Source: IOR16 sp963521065 (GTDB taxonomy: Bacteria > Bacillota > Clostridia > Peptostreptococcales > Anaerovoracaceae). From it: a DNA stretch of 38,475 nt. The DNA is taken from positions 1 to 38,475 of the forward strand of contig CAUQTI010000027.1 in NCBI GenBank assembly GCA_963521065.1, written 5' to 3'. The first letter of the stretch is position 1; every line of letters starts with the position of its first letter. This document shows positions 8,088-15,200 of the stretch, one piece after another. The position numbers were made by a program, and so were the translations under genes. Under the pieces are notes generated by a model, which had not been told where the DNA came from, ran no database searches, and worked only from the letters and a program-made list of their open reading frames with translations.

Positions 8088-8136
8088 AAAAATCTGGGTT
8101 TTCAGACAAGTTAAATTACTGAAAATCCAGATTTTT
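8088..8136 (-). terminator. Terminator of the transposase gene
   Basis: AAAAATCTGGGTTTTCAG (8088-8105) pairs with CTGAAAATCCAGATTTTT (8119-8136), with one G-U/mismatch position. On the minus strand the stem is followed by a T-run. It lies 34 bases beyond the transposase stop. Confidence 0.75.
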
Positions 8137-8169
8137 ATTTTGGATGGGTCGTTCTTCTTATTTTCAGGC

Positions 8170-9627
8170 TTATTTTTCGCCTATCAATTTCAATATTCTT
8201 TTCACATTAACCGTAAATATTGCCAAGGCTCCCTGCATTTCCATACCAATAAGACCCGATGATGATGCAACATCATAACCGTGTCTATGCTTTAATTCGC
8301 TGTTTTTGGCTTCGATTTTATAACGTTCTCTTGCCTTCTCTTTAAAGTAATTGCTTTCCTGAAATTCAATTTGAGATTGATGCAAATCACTTTTTATAGT
8401 CACACTATAGGTCTTTGATTTGGAACGGTCTTTATAACAACCTTCTTTAAGGGGACAACATTTACATTTTTCAACGTCAAAGTAATAGCATTCCACCTGA
8501 TTCGTACCTTTATTTTTCTTTCCTTGACGCGCCTTCCGAATTGCCATATGTCCGGCTTTACACACATACATACCGGCATCTTTATTAAAATGAAATTCAT
8601 CTTCCTTATTTCTACACCCCTGTGACACTGACGGGTTTAGTTTTGCTACAAGTTTTATCTCTTCTTTTTGTGCTAATTCTATATTTCCTTTTTCAGAATA
8701 TGCCGTATCACCTATAATTGTATCAATGTCGAGGCCATTATCCCTGCTTTTCTTATACAGGTTTTCGAGTTCTTTTCCATCATTTTTTTCACCAGTCGTA
8801 ATAGTAGCTGCTGTAATAATCCGTTCCTCTGTCATGGCAATATGGGTTTTATAACCGAAAAATGAACTGTCTGCTGTTTTGTGTCCAACTCTTGCATCTG
8901 CATCTTTCGACGACTCAAGATGCTCGATATCATCCTGCAGCGTCTCTTCCAACATATTAAACTTTTCGGATACTTTAGGATAATGGCAGAGTTCTTCATT
9001 TCCCTTTATGACTGATAACAGCTCTTTGCAGTAAACAATCTCCTTCTCGAGATTATCTTCTGTATTTTTAACGGGAAACTTTTCTTTCATGGTTTCATCT
9101 ATATGGTAAATGCTTTTTCTTAACTGCTTCGAGCGTTCTAGCAAAACTTCTCTAGGTGCTTTCTGGTTATATCTTGCCTTTGTATGTGTTGCATCGACAA
9201 TTATGGACTTTGATTTGATAATACCTTTTTCCATGGCAACCACCACTGTTTTGTTAATTAACATATCCAATAAATTCATATCTTGTAATCTTATTTTTCT
9301 AAATTTAGTAAGCAAACTTGAATTAATTACCTCTTCCTCCGGTGACATTTCAAGAAAATATTTAAAAGACATATCGTATTTTGAGCGTTCTACAACATCA
9401 ACATCCGATATGTCATATATTGATTTTAGTAACAAATATTTAAACATCCTAATTGGGCTAACTGCGTTTCTACCATTATTAAGACAATACTTATGAATAA
9501 GTTCTTCATAGACAAAACTGAAATCTATCAGTTCATTAATTTGTCTCAATAAGTTATCCTTAGGAACTACGATATCATAAATAGCTATGTAAGGACTTAA
9601 AACCAACTTCTCTTGTTGCTCTAACAA
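8170..9627 (-). CDS. IS1182-family DDE transposase
   Basis: About 485 aa and uninterrupted. The N-terminus (QEKLVLSPYIAIYDIVVPKDNLLRQINELIDFSF in outline) and the RMFKYLLLKSIYDISD region are typical of IS1182 transposases. The catalytic DDE domain begins around SIIVDATHTKARY, continues through FFGYKTHIAMTE and TIIGDTAYSEKGN, and ends in a Cys-rich zinc-binding-like stretch (CKCCPLKEGCY) and the final AKNSELKHRHGYD helix with the last acidic residue. I prefer the TTG at 9625-9627, which follows AGGTGGTGA; a GTG at 9639 would overlap that binding site. It catalyses cut-and-paste or copy-type movement of its own element. Confidence 0.92.
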   Translation of the reverse strand: MLEQQEKLVLSPYIAIYDIVVPKDNLLRQINELIDFSFVYEELIHKYCLNNGRNAVSPIRMFKYLLLKSIYDISDVDVVERSKYDMSFKYFLEMSPEEEVINSSLLTKFRKIRLQDMNLLDMLINKTVVVAMEKGIIKSKSIIVDATHTKARYNQKAPREVLLERSKQLRKSIYHIDETMKEKFPVKNTEDNLEKEIVYCKELLSVIKGNEELCHYPKVSEKFNMLEETLQDDIEHLESSKDADARVGHKTADSSFFGYKTHIAMTEERIITAATITTGEKNDGKELENLYKKSRDNGLDIDTIIGDTAYSEKGNIELAQKEEIKLVAKLNPSVSQGCRNKEDEFHFNKDAGMYVCKAGHMAIRKARQGKKNKGTNQVECYYFDVEKCKCCPLKEGCYKDRSKSKTYSVTIKSDLHQSQIEFQESNYFKEKARERYKIEAKNSELKHRHGYDVASSSGLIGMEMQGALAIFTVNVKRILKLIGEK

Positions 9628-9707
9628 AAAAATCACCACCTATATTTGATGGTTTAATTATAACAGAAAAAGTACTATAAATGTTGAATTTTAAACCTCT
9701 ACAGTAC

Positions 9708-9723
9708 TTTTTCAGTGCCCTCC
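9708..9723 (-). repeat. Right terminal inverted repeat of the insertion element
   Basis: Exact inverted copy of 8038-8053. Confidence 0.85.
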
Positions 9724-9731
9724 GCTTACGG
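9718..9731 (+). repeat. Right copy of direct repeat flanking the insertion element
   Basis: Exact copy of 8025-8038. It is followed by TGGGGTATTTTT, the right arm of the hairpin disrupted by the insertion. That hairpin would have been the transcription terminator downstream of the FkbM gene. Confidence 0.8.
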
Positions 9732-9859
9732 TGGGGTATTTTTATCAAGCAATTTATTATTTGATATATGCGCCATTTTTTCATTCTAGTTATTGAATAA
9801 AAGGACGAAGACAATAGAGCACAAACTACAGAAAATCATTTTATGGATGCAATCTTTGT

Positions 9860-10873
9860 TTAAATTGCATAGATTAGATATTCGGTTGGGAGAATTGGAG
9901 AACCGTAATAGCGAATATAAAAACGGTATGTAGGATCTGCTTCATAGATGATTCGTGCCAGCTTCCACATATCCTTATGATTATGGTAAACGCTCAAAGC
10001 TAATTTCGGATGATTTTTTTTAATGGTATCAATACACCCTAGAAGAGCTTCTTCTTCGCCTCCCTCAATATCCATTTTGATAAAGGTCACCTCTTCTTCT
10101 ATGTCATCGTCAATCTTCACAATTGGAATGGCAAAGGTACCGTCACCGGAAAGCTGACAGATAGAAGAGACTTCATCCGTAGATAGATACATCGTACCGT
10201 TTTTGCTGCTTGCTCCCTTTTTTCTTATAATCACATTTTCTAATTCGAAAAGCTCTATGTTTGTCTTGATGTTTTCGATATTTGCCGCAACAATCTCATA
10301 GCAGTATATTGTTTTGTGGCAATTTTTACCGAACGTCTTTGCATACTGGATCAAGGTATCCCCAATATACCCTCCGATATCTAAAAAGACCTCTTCTTTA
10401 CTGCACTGTACAATATCCAGGTCAAAGTACTGGTTAAACGTTCTGTCATGAATCTGCTCTATCTTCTTCGGGTCCGACATCAGCCAATAATACAGTATGT
10501 TTACCAAAATTCTTTTTGAACGATAATCGGCAAGGCTTTCATAAAGCCACTTAAAGTCATCCAGATGATCTGAAAATGCATGTGCACGATTTTCTGCGAG
10601 AGCATAGTCACCTTTTTCTGGAAAGTAAGTTCCCCACAGCTTGTATTCATTATAGTAATTGATTGAGCTGCGATACACTCCACCATTTGTCGCATTAAAA
10701 TGATTTAGATTACGTATCACAGCTTCTCTAATCTGCGAAAAATCTCTTCCTTCTAAAAATTCTACAAGCTGATCAAATTCAATGTCAATCTGATTCTTTG
10801 GTATCGAGAGTAACGAAGAGTCCTCTGTTTTTTCTTTTTCCTCTGCCTTGAAGTGCTCTGATTGAGATAGCAT
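9860..10873 (-). CDS. FkbM-family SAM-dependent methyltransferase
   Basis: 337 aa, cytoplasmic. An N-terminal helical domain of about 155 residues of unknown role precedes a class I methyltransferase core. SAM motif I is VFLDIGGYIGDT (162-173), the acidic end of strand 2 is YCYE (190-193), and the FkbM hallmark FIKMDIEGGE spans 264-273. The closing LALSVYHNHKDMW is also typical. FkbM enzymes usually O-methylate sugars or polyketide hydroxyls. AAAGGAGG precedes the ATG. It begins 74 bases after the NifK-like stop on the same strand, so it is probably the last gene of the nitrogenase-like operon. An FkbM enzyme in such a place is unexpected, and its substrate is unknown. Confidence 0.92.
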   Translation of the reverse strand: MLSQSEHFKAEEKEKTEDSSLLSIPKNQIDIEFDQLVEFLEGRDFSQIREAVIRNLNHFNATNGGVYRSSINYYNEYKLWGTYFPEKGDYALAENRAHAFSDHLDDFKWLYESLADYRSKRILVNILYYWLMSDPKKIEQIHDRTFNQYFDLDIVQCSKEEVFLDIGGYIGDTLIQYAKTFGKNCHKTIYCYEIVAANIENIKTNIELFELENVIIRKKGASSKNGTMYLSTDEVSSICQLSGDGTFAIPIVKIDDDIEEEVTFIKMDIEGGEEEALLGCIDTIKKNHPKLALSVYHNHKDMWKLARIIYEADPTYRFYIRYYGSPILPTEYLIYAI

Positions 10874-10947
10874 GTCATTCCTCCTTTAGGTTTTATTTCT
10901 ACAATTCTATTCCTGTAAAGAGAAAAACATGTGGTTTTGTGTTTATA

Positions 10948-12177
10948 TTACTTTTCAGGGTCTTCGTTCAACCACAGATTTACAAGCTGTGCCGCGCCTC
11001 GATAACCGACCAGCGGCGGATCGTATGGATGAATTCTCCATTTTACATCAGGATTTGCAATTTGCATATCCAAACTGCGCCCTGCTAAAGCAAGTGCTTC
11101 TCCGCTTGTCATTAAATACCCTTTCTTATGATTCTTAACTGCTTCCATCCATTTTTCTTCACTGTAATAAGGAATTTCACAGTCCGTCACATTGGGAAGC
11201 GTAGACCAGCATTCGCCCTTTGAAAACGAAAATTCATTCATCCCAAAAGACAAAATTCCTTTTACCACATCCGGATGCCCTCCCAGTGACAGTCTTGCAC
11301 ATTCCGGATGCATGCGTGTGATGTGTTGAAAAATTTGCCTTGAAGGCTCTATTTGCTCTCGAGTTTTTCTTTCCTCTTCTCTTATAAACGCTTGATTTAC
11401 TTGCAATTTACAGATTTCGGCAATGCGCTCAACCCACTTTGTAACCTCCTCAATGCCATAAGGACGTGCAAGTAAATATGGCGTTCCGTATGTTTTTTGC
11501 AGGTACTTAGCGGCTGCCTCTCCTTCCGCTCGTATTACAAGATTAATCTGTGCGCCAGCCATTCTTTGTATTTCATCTACCGTTGTATCGGAAGTCATAA
11601 TGCAAGTAGCATCCATATTCAAAGCTCCCTTTAAAATGCGCACCAACTCTGCTTTATCGGCTTGAAAGCGGAATAGATCTGCACAGGAGCCAATTAAATT
11701 AAAATGAGGCTTTTTATCCACCTCACACGGCTTTGTAAGATTTTTAGTAAGGTGAAGCAACGCTTCTTCAACACCTCGACTTCCATAAACATCAAAGCCT
11801 CCGGCACCGAAAGCAAGCAAATTGATTCCCGAGTATTGAAGCCTTAGCTCCTCACAGGCTGCCTCCAAATCAATTCCTGTGACATTAGGTACTGAAGACG
11901 GCAGTAAAAAAACAGTCTTTACCTGATCCTTTTCTATCACATGCTTTACCGTTCGATTTAATCGCTGAAGATTTCCAAGAGAGATATCCGTCTCATTCAG
12001 ATGTGTAGAGTACAGCTTACAGCCTCCGGTAACACCGGCACGGTTCAGAAAAACACGTCCATACATCATATGGCCCATACATCCATATTCAATCAAAGCA
12101 GCATCTCGAATCGATGCCAAGGTCCATAAAACTCCCATTCTTCCCGACATCGGAGGACGGCATTGATATAGTCCCAT
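10948..12177 (-). CDS. Nitrogenase component 1-like protein, second subunit (NifK/NifN-like)
   Basis: 409 aa from the ATG at 12175-12177, which has GGAGGTGA upstream and lies one base after the preceding stop. The longer frame upstream overlaps that gene and lacks a site. The N-terminus CRPPMSGRMGVLW and the EYGCMGHMMYGR segment match the first two P-cluster cysteines of the NifK type (C6, C33; spacing 27). The third ligand position, normally Cys in a T-C-x-E-x-I-G-D motif, reads PSSVPNVTGIDLE, that is Ser94/Ser95. The C-terminus (PLVGYRGAAQLVNLW) is typical of the oxidoreductase/nitrogenase component 1 family. It presumably pairs with the upstream NifD-like subunit and receives electrons from the NifH-like protein. 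The substrate is unknown. Confidence 0.85.
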   Translation of the reverse strand: MGLYQCRPPMSGRMGVLWTLASIRDAALIEYGCMGHMMYGRVFLNRAGVTGGCKLYSTHLNETDISLGNLQRLNRTVKHVIEKDQVKTVFLLPSSVPNVTGIDLEAACEELRLQYSGINLLAFGAGGFDVYGSRGVEEALLHLTKNLTKPCEVDKKPHFNLIGSCADLFRFQADKAELVRILKGALNMDATCIMTSDTTVDEIQRMAGAQINLVIRAEGEAAAKYLQKTYGTPYLLARPYGIEEVTKWVERIAEICKLQVNQAFIREEERKTREQIEPSRQIFQHITRMHPECARLSLGGHPDVVKGILSFGMNEFSFSKGECWSTLPNVTDCEIPYYSEEKWMEAVKNHKKGYLMTSGEALALAGRSLDMQIANPDVKWRIHPYDPPLVGYRGAAQLVNLWLNEDPEK

Positions 12178-12178
12178 T

Positions 12179-13423
12179 CTATTCACCTCCATAAGCACAA
12201 AGCATTCTGCGAAGCAGTAAGGCGGTCCGTTCATAACCGCATTTTCCATATAAATCCTGAACCAGTGAGATTCCACGTACTTTAGACAATTCAAGTTCTC
12301 CTATATAAAAATCAGGACACAAATATTCTAAAACGGTACGATCGTCTCGATCATTTACCATGTGGCAAATAACAGGGTCATATCCTTTTTCAACGATCTT
12401 ATCCCTCCAATTCTTATCTTGCGGATAAAATTCTTCTACGTGTATTAGAATGGGGCGCATTTGAAAATCTGCGAAATATAGAGCAAGCGGCAGCGGATCC
12501 ATTGCACCCATTTGTGTGATTGCATAATCCACGCCTTGAAAGGATTCTGCTTTCTTCTCCAACAACGCGGCTTCCTTTCTCCCTTCTTCAAAGCTCTCTT
12601 TCCCTTCTATTTTTAATAATTCGCATATCTGTCGATACATACATTCAATCTCAGATACCTTATATGCTCCATGAAGGCTGACAAAAGGAACGTCATGATG
12701 CTTCTGCATCCATTCCGCTAACGGATTCATAAACGGTGACAGTACCAAATTCAGCGTTGCATCCGGTGCCGCTATAAAATCCTGTAAATCGGATTTCGGT
12801 GCCAGCATTCGAAGCTGAAACCCTGCTTCTCTCAAAGCAGTGAGAAGGATTGGTTCTGCATCCTCCTGATCCGGTGAACGCCCAAGTACATTTATGGTAT
12901 TACTCTTCTCTTTCACGGGTTCCATCAATTCTCCAAAGGAAACTAAAGTCTTCCAGTATCCGGATGGGTAGCTGTTTCCTTTGAAATGCCCCATAGCAAC
13001 GTGAATTACTTTCATAGAAATTGTCGGACGAAGTTCCCATAGAATCCCTTCTATATCCTCCCCAATGACTTCCGGGACACAAGTTGTAATTACCAACACT
13101 GCTTTTGCGCCCTCTTTCTCCATCTGCAACAGTGCTTTCATCAGTCCTTCCCGAAATCCAAATACGACTTCATTCGCATCCAAAACATAGCTGTAGTGAA
13201 GAGCATGTCTGCTGACTTCTTCATTTAAAATCATATTTCTGCTGTAGGTAGCGCACTCGGAAGTTCCGATTACTAAAGTTGACATTCCTTTTATTCTCGC
13301 ACCGAGAGCAAGCGCCGTATGCATTGGGCAGTGCTTTCCAGGATAGGCTGCCGGTGTCAAAAATTCAATTCCACTGTTAGACTGTACTTTTGAAAGGCAC
13401 TTCAGGTGTTTCAATTCAATCAT
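12179..13423 (-). CDS. Nitrogenase component 1-like protein, first subunit (NifD/NifE-like)
   Basis: 414 aa of the nitrogenase component 1 family. Three cysteines have the spacing of the P-cluster ligands of NifD: C32 (PGKHCPM), C57 (GTSECATYSR) and C115 (TTCVPEVIGEDIEG), spaced 25 and 58. The central and C-terminal Rossmann-like domains are present (RPILIHVEEFYP, DFYIGELELSK). I see no counterpart of the FeMo-cofactor ligands of true NifD, and the protein is about 70 residues shorter than NifD. The start overlaps the NifH-like stop by four bases (ATGA), so translation is coupled. It is likely one half of a heteromeric reductase with an iron-sulfur cluster at the interface. It is not a nitrogen-fixing NifD on this evidence. 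Confidence 0.87.
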   Translation of the reverse strand: MIELKHLKCLSKVQSNSGIEFLTPAAYPGKHCPMHTALALGARIKGMSTLVIGTSECATYSRNMILNEEVSRHALHYSYVLDANEVVFGFREGLMKALLQMEKEGAKAVLVITTCVPEVIGEDIEGILWELRPTISMKVIHVAMGHFKGNSYPSGYWKTLVSFGELMEPVKEKSNTINVLGRSPDQEDAEPILLTALREAGFQLRMLAPKSDLQDFIAAPDATLNLVLSPFMNPLAEWMQKHHDVPFVSLHGAYKVSEIECMYRQICELLKIEGKESFEEGRKEAALLEKKAESFQGVDYAITQMGAMDPLPLALYFADFQMRPILIHVEEFYPQDKNWRDKIVEKGYDPVICHMVNDRDDRTVLEYLCPDFYIGELELSKVRGISLVQDLYGKCGYERTALLLRRMLCAYGGE

Positions 13424-14175
13424 AGCGCACTCCCTCCACTCAAAAGCAAATTTGCAAGAGAGCGATAATGCTTTGCCATTTCACTTTCAGGGAGTGCTTC
13501 CACAACAGTCTTTCCCTGCTGCTCCGCTCGTTGAACCTGTGGATCGCGAGGTATGTGGTATAGAATGTCAGTGCCGATTTCCAGCGCCGCTTTTTCAACC
13601 AGTTCCAACTCATTTTCAATCTTTTTTCCATTTAGGATCAACCCTCTTAACGCTGCATAGCCTCGTTTTGCAAAACTATTTACCGCACTGGCAATATTAG
13701 AAGCCGCATAAAGGGACATCATCTCTCCTGATGTTACAATGCAGACTTCATCTGCATATCCTCCGCGAATCGGCATGGAAAATCCGCCGCATACAACATC
13801 ACCAAGTACATCGTACAGCACGACATCGGGATTGTAAATTTCATAAGCATTTAATTCCTCTAATTTTTCAAACGCGGTAATAATACCTCTTCCCGCACAT
13901 CCAACTCCCGGTACGGGCCCCCCTGCTTCCACGCAAAGAACTCCGGTACTGCTTTTCACAACGAAATCTTCCAACCCAGCTTCTCCTTTTTTCCGAAGCG
14001 TGTCCAAAACAGTAGGAATATTACGCCCTCCGGTCAAATTTCTGGTAGAGTCCGCCTTCGGATCACATCCAATTTGCAAAACAGTAAGCCCTGATTCAGC
14101 CATGGCAGCGGAAACATTAGATACCGTAGTGGACTTTCCAATCCCTCCTTTGCCGTATATTGCAATTTTTTTCAT
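13420..14175 (-). CDS. NifH-like ATP-dependent iron-sulfur reductase
   Basis: 251 aa, somewhat shorter than NifH. The P-loop YGKGGIGKSTT spans residues 7-17. Cysteines C93 (GGPVPGVGCAGRGIIT) and C129 (YDVLGDVVCGGFSMP) are the two ligands that in the homodimer hold one [4Fe-4S] cluster. The Arg after the first Cys, the ADP-ribosylation site in some NifH, is present. SGEMMSLYAASNIASAV follows as in NifH. It should hydrolyse ATP to deliver low-potential electrons to the two component 1-like subunits encoded directly downstream. GAGGGAG lies upstream of the ATG. First gene of the cluster, with its own promoter at 14298-14326. Confidence 0.93.
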   Translation of the reverse strand: MKKIAIYGKGGIGKSTTVSNVSAAMAESGLTVLQIGCDPKADSTRNLTGGRNIPTVLDTLRKKGEAGLEDFVVKSSTGVLCVEAGGPVPGVGCAGRGIITAFEKLEELNAYEIYNPDVVLYDVLGDVVCGGFSMPIRGGYADEVCIVTSGEMMSLYAASNIASAVNSFAKRGYAALRGLILNGKKIENELELVEKAALEIGTDILYHIPRDPQVQRAEQQGKTVVEALPESEMAKHYRSLANLLLSGGSAL

Positions 14176-14254
14176 ATAAACTCCCTCTCTTTATCTACTT
14201 TTACATTAAAAATGTGACACCGCTTTCTGCGATATCTCCCATTCTTAATATAAA

Positions 14255-14287
14255 TGTGAATCACACAAAACAATTAGACATTTCTAA
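14255..14287. promoter_or_regulatory. Short inverted repeats in the nifH-like leader
   Basis: TTAGA-N4-TCTAA (14274-14287) lies close to the predicted transcription start and TGTGA-N1-TCACA (14255-14265) just downstream. Either could be an operator for the adjacent AraC regulator or another factor; this is inference. Confidence 0.35.
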
Positions 14288-14297
14288 CTTTAGATTA

Positions 14298-14326
14298 AGT
14301 ATAGCAAGAGTTTTTTTGTTTTTGAA
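14298..14326 (-). promoter_or_regulatory. Promoter of the nitrogenase-like operon
   Basis: TTCAAA (14321-14326), 17 bases, TATACT (14298-14303) on the minus strand. The predicted start gives a leader of about 115 bases ahead of the NifH-like ATG. Confidence 0.6.
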
Positions 14327-14381
14327 TGGAATAATCCTGAAAAGAATATGGAGTATTTCTGAAATGTAGCTTTAAAATAAT

Positions 14382-15182
14382 CTACTGCCGCACCTTGCTC
14401 GGCGACATACCAAATCGTTTTTTAAAAACACGGCTGAAATAAAGTGCGTCCTCATAGCCTACACTCCTTGCAATCTCTCCGACAGGCAACTCTGTTGTAA
14501 CGAGCAGTTCCTTTGCACGGTTTAATCGGTATCCAATTAAGTAATCTGCCGGCCCCATACCCGCATATTTTTGAAAGACATAAAATAGCCGATTTGCATT
14601 TACACCATTTCGGCTTGCTAACTCTTGAATATTAAATGCTTCCATATAGTGTGTATGAATATAAGAAGATGCATTCTCAAACAAAACCTGCGCACCGTCA
14701 TTTGTTTTATTGTGAGAAAGGATAATAACTTCTTCCAGTATCTGACGAAATAAAACTTCAACTTGAAACGCCGAAAACCCTCCCGGTTTATTATAGGTAT
14801 TCCACAGCCTGAAAAGAAACTCTTTCAAACGCGTATTTTCTCCTACTTCCAATTCAAAATGCAAATCAGAGAGCCGCAGACCATCCGGCTCTTCCACTAC
14901 TTCATATAATACACTTATAAATTCCCACTTCTTTTCTCCAATGACTCTTTTATCCATATACATATCTGCTCCGCCATGCAGAACATTTCCGAAGTACCCT
15001 AAATAAGGGGTTCCGTTGAACTGGTATTGTGCCTTACCGGAAATAGGAAAAATAAACCCCGGATAAGGCGCACTTTTTTGATTCCCTGCCTCTCCCGAAT
15101 CAATTGTATACCGATAAACCCCTTTTACTCGAAAAAGAGTCTCTGCTAAATGTGCTACCAGCTGACTCAATTCTATTTCCAT
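14382..15182 (-). CDS. AraC-family regulator next to the nitrogenase-like operon
   Basis: 266 aa. The N-terminal half (about 1-150) is a cupin-like sensor domain (PGFIFPISGKAQYQFNG). The C-terminal part (about 165-266) is the AraC double HTH (NIQELASRNGVNANRLFYVFQK, then VGEIARSVGYEDALYFSRVFKKRFGMSPSKVRQ). AAGGAG stands eight bases before the ATG. It follows the M13 peptidase gene after 18 bases, so those two are co-transcribed, and it precedes the NifH-like gene by 206 bases that contain a separate promoter. It is the obvious candidate regulator of the nitrogenase-like genes; the inducer is unknown. Confidence 0.92.
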   Translation of the reverse strand: MEIELSQLVAHLAETLFRVKGVYRYTIDSGEAGNQKSAPYPGFIFPISGKAQYQFNGTPYLGYFGNVLHGGADMYMDKRVIGEKKWEFISVLYEVVEEPDGLRLSDLHFELEVGENTRLKEFLFRLWNTYNKPGGFSAFQVEVLFRQILEEVIILSHNKTNDGAQVLFENASSYIHTHYMEAFNIQELASRNGVNANRLFYVFQKYAGMGPADYLIGYRLNRAKELLVTTELPVGEIARSVGYEDALYFSRVFKKRFGMSPSKVRQ

Positions 15183-15200
15183 TACTTTTTCTCCTTATCG

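Larger units (their letters stand above)
8038..9723 (-). mobile_element. IS1182-family insertion sequence
   Basis: About 1686 bp, bounded by perfect 16-bp terminal inverted repeats GGAGGGCACTGAAAAA (8038-8053 and, inverted, 9708-9723). It holds one transposase gene and an internal terminator. It is flanked by GCTTACG duplications. Joining the flanks rebuilds a terminator-like hairpin: AAAAATACCCC and CCG on one side, CGG and GGGGTATTTTT on the other, closing on a CTTA loop with one T-T mismatch. The element therefore jumped into the loop of a stem-loop. It looks intact and may still be active. Confidence 0.88.

Noticed and set aside
12178..12294. A longer N-terminus for the NifK-like protein
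   Set aside because: It would overlap the NifD-like gene and lacks a ribosome binding site, whereas the ATG at 12175-12177 has GGAGGTGA.
10948..14175. A true nitrogen-fixing nifHDK cluster
   Set aside because: Subunits are shorter than NifD/NifK, one P-cluster cysteine is replaced, no FeMo-cofactor ligands are seen and the cofactor assembly genes are absent nearby.
14255..14265. A CRP-binding site (TGTGA...TCACA)
   Set aside because: The half sites are separated by one base instead of the six needed.
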